Part shown: in pieces, positions 52,184-63,112 of the stretch | Layout of the letters: each line of letters starts with the position of its first letter | Numbering within the stretch: the first letter of the stretch is position 1 | Source: Breviolum minutum Mf 1.05b.01 | Lineage: Eukaryota; Sar; Dinophyceae; Suessiales; Symbiodiniaceae | Direction of reading: 5' to 3' | NCBI GenBank assembly: GCA_000507305.1 | Contig: DF239413.1 | Location: 62,001-126,000, forward strand | DNA length: 64,000 nt | Notes under the pieces: generated by a model | The model's input: only the letters and a program-made list of their open reading frames with translations | Database searches by the model: none | Told to the model about the DNA's origin: nothing | Program-made: the position numbers and the translations under genes

Positions 52184-52624
52184 ATGTCGGTGAATCGTGC
52201 TGTGAAGAGGGCTCGTGTTGTTCAGCAGCCTCAGCCCATGATGATGATGCCTCAGCAGCCCATGTTTCAACAGCCCATGTTTCAGCCTGTCATGCAGCAA
52301 GTCATGGTTCCCGGTCATCAAGGTGCTGTTATTGAGGAAGACTTTGATGACGATGTGGCAGCAGAGGCTGATGCATCATCAAGGTCAGGTCGTTCAGCAC
52401 CACCAGGACCAAGTTATGACAAAGGGAAAAGTGCAGAAATTCCCAGGTCCGTCACATACATTTTCAAGCTACCCCGTGCTCGACTGAGTGAGGCCTGCGA
52501 AGAGTTGAATGAGAACCTGGATGGTTCAGTGACATGTGAGTTGTCAAATCAAGGGTTGCTCATTTTGATTTGGCTCCTTACACGGCTTCGACCTTCAACT
52601 TCAATTGCTGCTTTCCGTGCCTAG
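52184..52624 (+). CDS. Gln/Met/Pro-rich hypothetical protein or exon
   Basis: The likely start at 52184 gives MSVNRAVKRARVVQQPQPMM and a low-complexity MPQQPMFQQPMFQPVMQQVM. An acidic stretch EEDFDDDVAAEADASSRSGR follows, then SVTYIFKLPRARLSEACEEL and NENLDGSVTCELSNQG. After that the frame turns T-rich and may be intron. The tail segment is folded-domain-like. Unassigned. Confidence 0.4.
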   Translation: MSVNRAVKRARVVQQPQPMMMMPQQPMFQQPMFQPVMQQVMVPGHQGAVIEEDFDDDVAAEADASSRSGRSAPPGPSYDKGKSAEIPRSVTYIFKLPRARLSEACEELNENLDGSVTCELSNQGLLILIWLLTRLRPSTSIAAFRA

Positions 52625-52867
52625 GTTTTGGCTTTGTACTTGTTTTTTTTGGATCATCACATGAATTTTGTGATTTGGAAGTACTATTACTTCACTAGAT
52701 AGAAGTTAACATGGAAGAGATTCAATCAAAAGTAGCCAGGTAAATGCTAGTTCAGCGCCATCTGTTTCTATGTTCTTCTCTAATGTGCTGTTTGAGTTTT
52801 GTTGTGACCTGACTTGACACATGAGCCCAAGACATGATTTGACATGACATGGTAGGGGTGGAGTGCT

Positions 52868-53344
52868 ATGGGGACCTCTATGCCAAGTTCAAGAATTCGC
52901 ACACCCGTCTCCTTCAGCCAATTGGTCAAGAAGCATTTGCAAGATGTATGGTCAAGGCTCCCGATTGTGCTGACTGATGTTTCTGTCAAGGAGATTGCTC
53001 GGGGTTATGGGTGGAGTGATGAATGGCTGAAAAAGCCTCCTACTCGCAAGGCAAGTGGCCCCCCACCACCTTCACGTGACATCCAGAGGATGTTTGTTGG
53101 GGGTCAGCCAAGTCAGGTTGCTGCTCAGTCAAGCCACCAACAACAACAACCTGAGCAGGTCAGTCAAGTCATGGCTAAGTCACCGCCAAGACCTTTGATG
53201 AACTTGAATGGCCAAACACCTGCACGTCCTACAGCTTCTGTTGATGTTCCTCGTTCTGTGCCAGCAACCCCTATGTCATTGGCAGGACCACCACCGCCAC
53301 CTGCTGGTCAGGGTCAGGGTCAAAACATGGCGAAGCTGCCATGA
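52868..53344 (+). CDS. Hypothetical protein or exon with Pro/Gln-rich tail
   Basis: The frame reads FSQLVKKHLQDVWSRLPIVL, TDVSVKEIARGYGWSDEWLK, then a low-complexity tail with PPPPSRDIQRMF, QQQQPEQVSQ and AGPPPPPAGQGQGQ. A competing frame at 52855-52978 reads ECYGDLYAKFKNSHTRLLQP then IGQEAFARCMVKAPDCAD, so exon choice is uncertain. It ends where the helicase-hydrolase locus begins. Confidence 0.4.
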   Translation: MGTSMPSSRIRTPVSFSQLVKKHLQDVWSRLPIVLTDVSVKEIARGYGWSDEWLKKPPTRKASGPPPPSRDIQRMFVGGQPSQVAAQSSHQQQQPEQVSQVMAKSPPRPLMNLNGQTPARPTASVDVPRSVPATPMSLAGPPPPPAGQGQGQNMAKLP

Positions 53345-54204
53345 TGGTGCTCCCCGGAGACAAGATGTTTCAATCTCAATATGTCACCACAGGCAAAACT
53401 AGACCCGTTATCCTACATGGCTATGGCAATGCGAAAAGAGCTATGAAAGAGGGCCTCACATCGCTTGCAGGACAAGGATGGAAACCCATGGCATCTGCAA
53501 AGGTAGGCACAGGCGCTGACCCTCCAATATGGGCTTGCAATGATTGGAGACCTATTCTGGGCACATCAGTCGATGTCAAGGTCCTACCGGAGGCCTTAAC
53601 AGCCAGAGAAGAGCAACTCTTGCTCAGCCAGTGGGCACGCAAACTGCCCATCACTCATGCCGCTCACACTTGGCTTCATGAGAAACTGGATTTACCCCGG
53701 AATGGAAGCCCGGACTGCCTAGAATCCCCTCATTCGCCGATGGGGGTCAACCAATTGGCAAATGTGGAGTTTAAGCGGTATTTTGCTCCCCTGCTGCAGC
53801 CCATTGAAGCTGGTCAGGCAGACCTCACCTTATTGAAGCTGCGAGTGATGGTTGAAACCATGAGTCTCGATGCACTTAGGCAACTGAATGGTGTTCTCTT
53901 GGGCGGACACTACGAGCACCTCAACAGAACGCTGTGGTTGCAGGCAGTTCAAAACTCGTTTAATCAAGCACCTTTAGCACTTACGTCATCGGTCCACCTC
54001 CAGGTTGCGTATGCAATGGTTTCCCCAACAATGGCCAGGTCATGCCTGACCAGGAGGTTGCTGCGTGTGCGACTGGTCCCCGTCCACTTCCAGCTACTGC
54101 TATCCTTGGCATGTCTGCCATGGTGTTGCCCAAGTCAGGATCGGATGTCCTTCCTTCAGTGCCGCACACATTGGCAATTGACTGCACTGGGCTAGGAGGA
54201 CATG

Positions 54205-55260
54205 ATCTAGGGAGGTCCTCCCTTTGACATCTGCATCCGTACAGACAAGCATGGGCAGTCAATCTACGGGCCGTCTCTGGCCCCAATTGAATCCCAGAGG
54301 TACGAAAACCAAAATTGCATACAGGTTGTTGCCCTAGGCGCAAGTAAGGCCATGCACGAATTTCTTGTGCTACATTACTTTGCCACCGACAGTGCACAAG
54401 GGTGGGAGGAGTTCCTGAGCCAATGTATCCTTGATGGAAACTGGATGCCAACTACCTCGCGAAGAGCCATGCTGATGAACATGTTCGACAAATGTCACAT
54501 TGCTCCCTCTTATCGAAGAATGCCGCATCAATCGTGGGCTACGAGCATGACATTGCTTGTTGATTTGCTTTGTGGCAATGGGAAGCACCGGTACCTTCGA
54601 ACTGTGACGTCGAACAAGGTCCCAGTACAAGTCTGCATCCGCGGCTTTTCAGCTGGGTCATACAGCGGCCTTAGCATGTGCCATATACTTTGGCGAATGC
54701 AACACGTGTCCGTGTGGGGCACGTTAGGAGGGATTTCCCTACCAGCAGTGTTGCTTTCTCACATCCCAGGTATGCAAGGAGAGCGTCTGTTGCTCTACCA
54801 CTATACCAACGACAGTCTCTGTCAATGGAAGCCTGGGCCTGACATTTTGAAAGCCTTGGCGTGCAAGTACTGCATTGTCAGCAACGATGCTGCGGAGCTC
54901 CGCGGCCATTTTGGCAGTGCTGAACATTCCTATGGTCATTGGCTTGATCTGGACCTCCCTGAAGGTGAATTCAGCCTGCCCAAGGCGTCGGGATGCTGCA
55001 CCACTGAGGCTGATATCATGGATGAGTTGCGAGCCGCCTGCCCACATTGAGGCCCTTTTGCACCAGCTCATGCTGCTCTTTGCAGAGGTGCAGCCGGTGG
55101 ATTCTGAGCAAGTCATTGCAGCTGCTCGCAGAGTGCTTTTCTTACCGGACAAGCCTCAGGTGTCTTGGGATGACATACAGGATGCTATTGTCAATGGTGT
55201 CGTGGTTGGCGGGAATTCTTCTCCTCCACCAGAAGTAACAGGGCTTCTCAGTGGCTTCTT
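54205..55260 (+). pseudogene. Alpha/beta-hydrolase-like domain of the plus-strand copy
   Basis: The frame from 54205 to 55050 reads DICIRTDKHGQSIYGPSLAP, YRRMPHQSWATSMTLLVDLL and VCIRGFSAGSYSGLSMCHIL. GFSAGSYSG fits the nucleophile elbow G-x-S-x-G of alpha/beta hydrolases. Downstream, LLLYHYTNDSLCQWKPGPDI and GSAEHSYGHWLDLDLPEG could supply the acid and the His. After a frame change it continues RDAAPLRLISWMSCEPPAHI and PDKPQVSWDDIQDAIVNGVV to 55260. Substrate unknown; hydrolase assignment is by motif only. Confidence 0.55.
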
Positions 55261-56159
55261 ACGGCGACTCCCCTGCCAAGACTTGTGCATTTTTTGGACA
55301 TGATTCTTCCACAGATGGTCCCAGTGAAATCCCCGTGCAGGACCTCTGCCCGTCGGTTCAGTTCCAGTTACCTCATGGAAGAAAGGAGTAGGAACAGTTA
55401 CCAGGTTGCTGAACTAGGGTGCAAGGTATGCCATCTGCACTGGTGCAGAGCTGGAGTGGCTCGTGTGTTCATTGATTGGAACCAACAACCCGTGCTACTG
55501 CTTGCAACAAGGCTGCTTGCTGATAGAGACGCCAAGTCCTTCCAGTATGAAAAAGGTGCTGCATATGATAGGCAGCAAATTCAAATGGGCCTTCGAAAGG
55601 GTAACACTGTACTCATACACTATCGGAGAAGATCTGACCTCTACCAGTCAGTGTTGATTATGCAGGATGCTGACCTAAAACCAGGCAAGGTTAGCCCAGA
55701 ACAACATAAATACTGGCGCTATGTTGCCTCTGTCAGATCCTACTTCGACTGGCTCCCTGACAAAAATGGCTACCGCCTTCTGCAGCACTGCTTGGAAGCC
55801 TTCCAAGGGAGACGGTATGGAGAACTTGAGCATCTCGAGGAAATGGACAACCCTCGGTACGCAAGCATGTGCTTCCAAAATATCCACCATATTGGCGACA
55901 CCAAGTCAGGCCAGGAGCTGGAAGCTTTCTTGACAATGCCTCTTGAGCGTCTCCGACTAGGCTGTGGAATACAATGTACAGAGGCCATGCCCCCGCTTGG
56001 CCCTAATCAACGGCCACGCCTCTATGCAGCGGCGCTCAAACTCCTCCGGTTTGCACTGAGACTTGATCATGTTCGGTATTGTTCTGAGGCGGAAGAAGCA
56101 CTTGGGATTGCAATGCGCCCCCTTCTCCAACTGCAAGATGAACATGTGTTAGCTACTCT

Positions 56160-57530
56160 CAGCGCCGTTGTGCTCGCCCTCAAGGAACAGAGAACTGGTC
56201 TGCCTATTGGAGGGGTCTTCGGAGCAGGCAAAACCCGCTCTGCAGCAGTTCTTTTGGCTGGACTCCTTGTCTATGATCCGAGTCTGAAGCTCATGGTAGT
56301 CACCAAAGAAAATGTCGCAGCACATGCAATTGCGGAGCACCTTGTGGCCCTGCAGTTGCCACAAGAGGTGCAACAGCTGATGGGACGATTGGTTGGATAC
56401 TATGAACAACGAAGGAAAGGATCCGGCACTCCACTGGACCTTCCGGTTGAGAATCGTAATCACCACATACGGCAAAAGTCCTTGCTCATAGGATGCGGCG
56501 GTGGTTTCTTGATGGAGTGTGGGCAGCCATATAGCCCAGTGTCTGACTGGATCAAACAGGTTGACTTAATTGGAGGATGAGGGCCAGCAGTATGGCAACA
56601 TGGAGGAGGCTGCAACAATAGCACGTACTCCACGCACATGCTTTGAAATTTGGTCTGGTGACCACAGGCAAACACCAGGAGGTTTGCAGCAAACGGAAGA
56701 GGCCAAGAAGTTAGCGCTTCGTTGCCCTACGCAATACATTCAGCCACATGGGCTTGCAGAAGTTGTGGCCCGATACCTGGAAGGCCACCCTGATTCTCCC
56801 CAGGTCACCCTAGCTCGGTTTCTGCAAACAGAAGCCAAGCCACATCCAGCCCTTGTGGATCAAATTTGGGCAGATTTGGTAGGTTAGCGGAAGTCAAGGT
56901 CACCACCCAAGTGCAGAAGGCTGCTGTTGTGATCCTGTGGTTGGCGATGCCTGGCAATGAAGTAGCTAACGTCTGCTCCACAACCTTTTGCTGAAGCTGC
57001 AGGGCTGGATGGAAAACAGAATTGTAGTCCTTTCCAGTAGTGCCCGGGTGGGCCTATATCAAACGGTCTGAGCTGGTGTCTCCCGGCCCTACAGGCTGCA
57101 CCTTTGGTAGATTTGTCCCACCTGATGAGGATCTACGTGGCGGCTTCTTGCCTGTCTTTTGGGATGTACCCCGGGCTAATCTGCATGCCGTGGTGGATGT
57201 TGGAGCAGTGGTGGATTGGCTACAACTCCAATTCAAATTCTTTCGCGATGCGAAATCCAGCTTAGCCGTCCTGCATAATCAAAATGATATGGTCACCCAT
57301 TTCAAGGCCAGTAGCTGGGTATCTGAAGCCCAAGGCGCTGTTGTCTCTAGGGGTGTGACAACCTGTGCAGGAATGACTGCCCATACTGTGATAGTGGCGC
57401 AAACCAAAATTGGCTTCCTCACTGGTGGCCGACGGGCGAGCTTTTTGGAATTACCGCAAGATGAGCAAGATATCCAGCTCGAAGAAGCATATGGGCGAGC
57501 CACGGTTACGCTTACCCGAGCCAGCTCTAT
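56160..57530 (+). pseudogene. Superfamily 1 (UPF1-like) helicase core of the plus-strand copy
   Basis: Motifs: Walker A GGVFGAGKTRSAA (56209-56247); motif Ia-like LMVVTKENVAAHAIAEHL; motif II DEGQQYGN (56576-56599), reached by a frame change after VDLIGG; motif III SGDHRQTPGGL (about 56654-56686); motif IV-like LAVLHNQNDM (about 57270); motif V SRGVTTCAGMTAHTVIVAQT (57346-57405); motif VI EAYGRATVTLTRAS (about 57484-57525). All classes of SF1 motifs are present. The A-B motif is DE-x-QQ rather than DEAS/DEAQ. Frame changes at about 56570 and 56900-57050 break the ORF. Confidence 0.75.
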
Positions 57531-59400
57531 GTGTTATTTTGGGACCGCTTGACATGAAAGGACTCCTAGAAACCGCTACAGTCATTGGGTCGCTCATCAT
57601 GTACGGTGCTGGTCATGTGTTCAAGGGCCAAGCTAACTTCTATCTGCATGGAGGCTCCTTCCGAAACTCTCCGTCTGACGCAGACTTTGGGCACCTGTTG
57701 GCTAGAAGCAACAGCCTTACGGCGCCGGAACTTCCACCTCTTGCTATAGCGGAGGCACTGCAAGACAACGTGTATCATTGGTACAAGATACGACGGCTTC
57801 ATCTCATTATTCTTGACACATGGAGCCCGTGGCAGTATAACACTGCTCAAGTTAGAGCAGTGACTGACCTGATGAAACATCTTGCAGATACCCCTGAAAT
57901 GCGCCGCATGGTTCCACTGATGCCGCAAGGCGGACGTGTTCCTCCCAGATGCCGCAGATTTGCCTATGGGTATGCCCTTGATCACTTGGAATTTCCCTGT
58001 TACCTGCTCTGGCCCTGTCGGGTGCAAGGGGAGTATTGGCTCGTTGATACTATGGCACAGGGCTCACTTAAGCTGTCCACTGACACCTACTTTCGTCCCT
58101 TGGGGCTCCATCACTTCTATGACGCCTTCTCCATTGAAGGTAAGGCAAAGGCAGGATGCACGTGCCCAGTTCGGGTTGAAGGAAGCAGAGCTAACGAGTG
58201 ATCTGAGACTCACAGCTGCTGCAGTGCTTCGTATGCAATGGGGCCAACACAAAGAACAACCCAAGGCTCCTCCTGCGCGTACAGCAAGAAGGGATAGAGT
58301 CCCCCCTGGAGTCATCTCGCCGGAGCAGAGCACTCTAGCAATGAACAGGATGAAATGCCTCAGCATGCTACTCGTACTCCCAGCATGGTCTCATGTTAGC
58401 AGCCTATCGAGAGGTGGGCAGTGACTTCTCAGTGGACAATGGCCAACTTGTGAAGGGGCTGAAAACCCTGAAGTGCTTCGAGTCTGTACCTCGCAGATGG
58501 CCCTTAGCCAGGCTCACCATCCCATTGTTGAAAAGTGTGGAGTATTTGGACAGGGTTCTAGCTGGATGTTGCTGGGAGGTGCTCCTCTCTAGGAAAGTTT
58601 GTTACGCGCTGCGACAAGCAGCAAAAAGCCTCACTCTCACACTGGCAAGCTATCTGGCAGATTTCGTTGCTGGGACCCTGCGAGCCTCCAGGACACCGCA
58701 AGGAGTTCCCCTGACAGATGAGGAAAACATTCACCTTTTCAGTGCAAATTTCTGGGTCCAACCCATTTACCAGGAGCTGCTGCATGCTGCCTCTGGACAT
58801 AATGTCAGTGGCGATGGAGAAAGGAAGCGGCCGTGTAGTGGGCTTGTGAAAATTGTGGCCAAGCCTAGGCGTGCCAAGACTCGAGTTCCGGCGGTCACTG
58901 CCCAGCCGACTCTTTGATGATCTGGTTTCCTGCGCACTGGGCCCCACAAGTCACCCGGGAGCTGGAGAGCAGAGAGCAAGATTTTCGCCAGCACAGTTCC
59001 CGCAATGGTTTGACGAGCAGTTCCCCGCCAAGTATGAGAAGCAATACCGAGAGGCATGTGACAGTCGCACTCTTCATTTCCACAACCGACAGTATTTGAA
59101 GAGCTCTGTCAAATTGCTCAGTGCTTCTATTCGGGTTGACTGGTTCTCCTTACCTATGGAGAAGTTTTTGGACCGGATGCCGCTGTTACGGCAAGGATTG
59201 GTCAAAGGGGTCTTTCTGACCAAAGCATCCTCCCCATGGGCTGGCAATAAGTCGCAAAGCATCCAAGTATCCCTGTGTTTGCCCAACCAAAGAGATCTCG
59301 ATACATGGTACGAGGCAGTGTTTGCACTGCCGCTTAAGGCCTGATATTACCGACATTGACCCTCACTACCTCAAGAAGACCTCTGCCCATCAGCTCCTCT
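57530..59400 (+). pseudogene. C-terminal region of the plus-strand helicase copy
   Basis: After motif VI the frame shifts to ALCVILGPLDMKGLLETATV then MYGAGHVFKG, followed by RRLHLIILDTWSPWQ, a stretch ending GEYWLVDTMAQGSLK and LGLHHFYDAFS (to 58201). Later blocks read ALKEAELTSDLRLTAAAVLR, LKTLKCFESVPRRWPLARLT (58393-58917), SRTLHFHNRQYLKSSVKLLS (58853-59344) and DPHYLKKTSAHQLLSIRMQM. No domain was named. Confidence 0.5.
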
Positions 59401-62400
59401 CTATCCGCATGCAAATGGGGGTATCCCACATGTGGGGCTCGGGCCTGGATACCTTGCTGGGCTGCTCGAGGAATTTAATCGGCCGTGTCGGCCGGGTGAA
59501 GATGTCCATGACTCTGTCTTGCCCACATCGTATTGAAAGCTGGACGAGGCTTCTGAATCAGAGCCATTGGGGCTACTGTCAACCTCTTCTGCCACATCCG
59601 GTTGTATGTCCACATCATGCGCAGCAGTCTTCGCTCTTTTCTTGGCTTGCGCTTCGCAAGGAATGCCATGCTGAAGCGGCTGCAACTGTGTTGCTATGTC
59701 CATGGACACCGAACATGCAATCCTCGCGGCTGAGGAGGTCCGGAGGTTCCTCGAACACCCAAGACCAAAGGCAGCATAGAAGTGCTCAAGTCCTAGATTC
59801 TGAATACTGGGACACTGACATAGGTCGTGATGATATCCTGTCCCAACATCTAGGAGCCAAAAGCCATTGTGTTCCGTCCTTTCCGGCCAGATCAGGAAGA
59901 CTGGTTGGTCAAAGGCCATAGCCAAACATATAACATATAGCGGTACCTCCAATCTTCATCGCGCCAAAGTGGAATGGGTGTGGTGCCAACAGCCCTAGTG
60001 TCGTGTACGGTTGCCAGTTGTCGGTAAAATTGCTTCTCTGTTCTGGTAACACTGTTCCGTGGATGGCACAAGTCCACAATGATAAGATGGAGACATCGTA
60101 GTCTAGCTGCTACTGCACCTGGTTCGTGGTAAATCTCAACCAGCGCAGCAGGAGGAAACTCGCCTGCTTTCGTAGTTGCAGAGTGTCGGAAGGCGTCCAG
60201 GAAGTCATTATCATCTCTGGATCTATCCAGGCTTCTGGCTTTGAGCGCCGCAAGCAAAGGGCTGCCGGTGGATTGTTCGTCACACACTCCTGCACCGTGC
60301 TGCAGGCAGCCCACTATACTGTAGCTGCACCGATTATGCCTTTCATGTCCACACCACATGATAAAACAAAAGCGTTGAGCTGTGGTCAGAGCCACCGTGG
60401 CTCGGGCAAAGGCTTCTTCCCATTGGGATTGCTTATCAGCGGGGGTAAGTTCTTGGAAGTTGAATCCTCGACCCCCTGTAAGAAAGCTAATTTTTGTTTG
60501 TGCAAGCAGCACGTGCTGTGCTGTCATCCCTGCACATGATGTGACACCTCTGGATATGACCTTTCCTTCCGAGGTCACTACCCAGTTGGAGCTATTCAGA
60601 GCACTCGCCATATTATTCCGGTTGTGGAGAACGGCCAAACAGCCATTCTCGCCAGCTTCCAGATGGAGTTCATGTGAAATCCAACGGTTGCATGGATTAC
60701 ATTGTGCGGAGAGTGCCAGATGATTGGCAAAAAGCCACCCACAGTAGCCTGCCGATCAGCCAGGTAGTTACCAAAAGTAACATGTGTAGGCGTATCAGCA
60801 TCCAATTCCGAATACCTGACTCCGATGACAGTTTCATAGGTAACCCTTGAAACTCTGGCGCTGCTTGACAAGATAAGTGCCCAGTTGTGCCTTCCACTCA
60901 ACCCAGCTGCTTCCACCAAATCCTGAGCCACCATGGTGTCAACTTCATGCCTATGAGTGGCTAGCCATAGGACAGTCAAGGCAATGCGAGGAACGATTCC
61001 CGCAATCCACGAGGTATATGTTCCAAGGAGTTCTTTAGCAAGGTCCTCGATCTGTTCATGCGTATGCTGAGGCAGAAGTTGGTCAGGTTTCATCAAGTGA
61101 GTCAATAGGTAGGCCGGCGAGAGCGGAGTCCTGTAAGGTGCCGCGCCACCACCTTATATATTGTGAAGGTATTGGGTTTGGACTTTCTCTGAGTTACCTC
61201 TCAAAGCTACAAGTCTCCTCGGCAGCTTTTGCCTGAATCTCTTTGCTGCAGCTGATTTTCGAAGTCCACCAGGAGTTTGACGGTGGTCTTCAAGCCAGAG
61301 TACAAGGCAGTGGCGGACGCCAGCTGTTTTATCCAGGTTCCCATACTGTTGACTCTCATCCTGCGGCTCGCCAGCATAAGTCGCAGTAGTCGCAGGGTGG
61401 CGGGGTGGCTTGGAAAAGTCTGCCTTTATCCTGTGGCGATAGTGGGACGAAATTATCGTCCGTTTGGACTCCACATCCTAGATGCTGGCATTTGGCTGAA
61501 GATTCCAAACTCTTCCACGCTACAGGTTTCTTCTAAGCGATAGAGTGCCTGGATATGTAACCAAGCCTGATGGGGCTTAGTAAATCCAAGTTGAAGCTCG
61601 CGAAAGGGACCATATTGGCGAGTCTGATCCTGACGCAGGGCAATTGCGCAAAATGGCTGTGCCACCTCTTCTGGAAGCCATGCAAAATCCGTCGAAACTG
61701 GTTGAGCTTCCCCATAGCGTTTTCCCTGTTTCTTCCTGTGACGGGGCTGAGCTCATGGAGACTAAAACAGCTTGGTAGGCAACTGCATTCTGGGAGAAAT
61801 GTAGCAGGACGGAATGTCCTTCCGGGAGTCATTTGTTTTGTTACACAGCCGTTGGCAGGAGTCTGGAAGTGCTCAAAAGGTTCGCAGCCTATTCTGTGTA
61901 CATCACCAAACAGTAGCAGCGGCTGTCTTTCCCACCCGATACGTACCATATAAGTATGCGCTCTGGATGTGAAGAGGTATTGCAGCCGAACCTTGGCCAC
62001 TGTGTCGGCTCTTGCTAATCGGCAGACGTGGCAGCATAGTAGCGACTTGCGTGGATCATCCCATCGGGTATGCATTGGTGTCAGCTAAGGCAAAATCATG
62101 TCAAGAAAGTGTACCTGCCGATGAAGAGACATCTTTTGAGGAAGCCTTCAAACAAGACAAGGAGGCTTTCCGGCTGCCTCTCCTTGTTCCACTCACTGAT
62201 TTGCGCAACAATGTGGTCTCTGATAACTTCTAGGGACTCCAGTGTTGGGCAATAGGGGATGTGTCCCGCAGGAACGCATTAATATTGTCAGTGGAATCAG
62301 GACACTCATGGTCATAGTGGATCATTAGTGCCTCTACAATGTCTTGTAATCAGGTTGGTAGTCCAAAAGTCAGCCAGGAAACAAGCCGAAGAGGTGCAGC

Positions 62401-62715
62401 ATCTCTTTTTTGTTCAAGCGCTGCCTTGTCATATCTCATTAGGTGTGGGATGGAAAATCGACCGCAACCAAGTTGAAGTCGGAGCCAGTGTGCGTAGTTA
62501 TGTTCGTGCTTTCCAAAATGCTGATCATACAAGTCGAAGTGGCCATCCACTACGGTGTACCTGCACTCTTTCGAGTTTAGAAACAACAGGCTGGGATTCC
62601 ACCGGCGCAGTCTGTCCGGTATGTAGTGGATAAGGTGGACAGTATGCTGGTCCGAGTGTACACTGAGGAAGGACGGGGGGCAAGCAATGGCACCAACTAC
62701 GCTTCTGGTTCTCAC
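59400..62715 (-). pseudogene. Second hydrolase-SF1 helicase copy, minus strand, decayed and compacted
   Basis: Read from 62715 down: the end of the hydrolase-like region (HTVHLIHYIPDRLRRWNPS; FGKHEHNYAHWLRLQLG; RDAAPLRLVSWLTF), linker fragments (62075-61533), motif II and III (DESQQYGNLDKTA and EDHRQTPGGLRKS, near 61350-61290), SSSARVSRVTYETVIGVRYS (near 60860), GGFLPIIWHS, LAVLHNRNNM-type motif IV, motif V SRGVTSCAGMTAQHVLLAQT, motif VI EEAFARATVALTTAQ (near 60380), then FWLLDVGTG and LGLEHFYAAFGLG (near 59850) and an Asp/Ser-rich end. Each matches the plus copy in order. Walker A was not found, so about 1.5-2 kb seems lost. The 5' end is missing at 62715. Confidence 0.75.
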
Positions 62716-63112
62716 GCTCTTTCGTGTTATTTACACCGTCCAAGCTGCTGTCGGCCCTGCTGCGGTACGCTTTTTAGTTGAAAATGCGGGGTCTATCCAG
62801 AAAATCCACCTCGACGCTTTCTGCAAACTGCTTTGCTTACCCCTAGCAAAAGATCGTGATTACATTTGGGATCCTGCTCATCATGGCTATCTTATCACCA
62901 GATGTCGAAACTTTTTCCGTAACTATGTTGACAAAGAGCCAATAGCCCATCCACCTGTTGTCTTTGATGACAGGCGTGGACCACTTGTCAACAGCGCTGG
63001 TCGCATTATCCCCTTTGCTCCTCTATTACGTGCTGAACATGCTGATTTATGGAATTGGACATCGTTCCAGAAACCCCTCTCTTCAGGTCTCTCCGAGATC
63101 AAGACCACGTGA
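62690..63112 (+). pseudogene. DNMT3-like methyltransferase fragment of a retroelement
   Basis: The frame reads AVRFLVENAGSIQKIHLDAF, then YIWDPAHHGYLITRCRNFFR, then NYVDKEPIAHPPVVFDD and NSAGRIIPFAPLLRAEHADL. The ENAGS word fits C5-methyltransferase motif VI (ENV), and RCRNFFRN fits the motif VIII position (compare RARYFWGN in DNMT3 enzymes). I recognise this as the methyltransferase-like domain of certain dinoflagellate retroelements. The catalytic PCQ/PPC half would lie upstream and is absent, cut where the minus-strand helicase copy ends. A frame change at about 63112 ends the block. Confidence 0.55.

Larger units (their letters stand above)
39480..53340 (+). other. Gene-sparse interval with plus-strand exon islands in GTCAA/GTCAT-rich DNA
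   Basis: Words such as GTCAAGTCAAG, GTCATGTCA and GGTCAAGTC recur throughout (dense runs at 39805-39826 and 44115-44139). Short protein-like segments on the plus strand, many preceded by AG and followed by stops or GT, suggest one or more long intron-rich genes. Besides those listed separately I note 41230-41397 (LQAHQEEHLERCKTRFKKIK), 41845-41951 (acidic, DHEEEGEEDEDEALEELEEE), 44000-44070 (ILEEDRCGTIAELGALND), 46926-47177 (KIAEEFSRLVNKSRLFASQT), 48520-48600 (VLKHPDVRAALDDILNEPAQ), 49160-49277 (EMVCENMPYVRSGDAWDGIV) and 49826-49918 (MDDYGITPAIQRQFFAQTDK). None was assigned to a family. Confidence 0.35.
53341..59400 (+). pseudogene. Hydrolase-SF1 helicase gene, plus-strand copy (frameshifted)
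   Basis: A long intron-poor locus whose conserved segments pass through alternating frames at least eight times, with no room for introns at most joins. The order is an N-terminal region (53341-53990), an alpha/beta-hydrolase-like region (54205-55260), a linker (55285-56150), helicase core part 1 (56160-56590), helicase core part 2 (56650-57530) and a C-terminal region (57530-59400). I recognise this architecture as an abundant dinoflagellate gene family with UPF1-type helicase similarity. The role is unknown; RNA or DNA unwinding is expected from the motifs. The frameshifts imply a pseudogene, or strong sequencing error. A second copy faces it on the minus strand. Confidence 0.75.
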
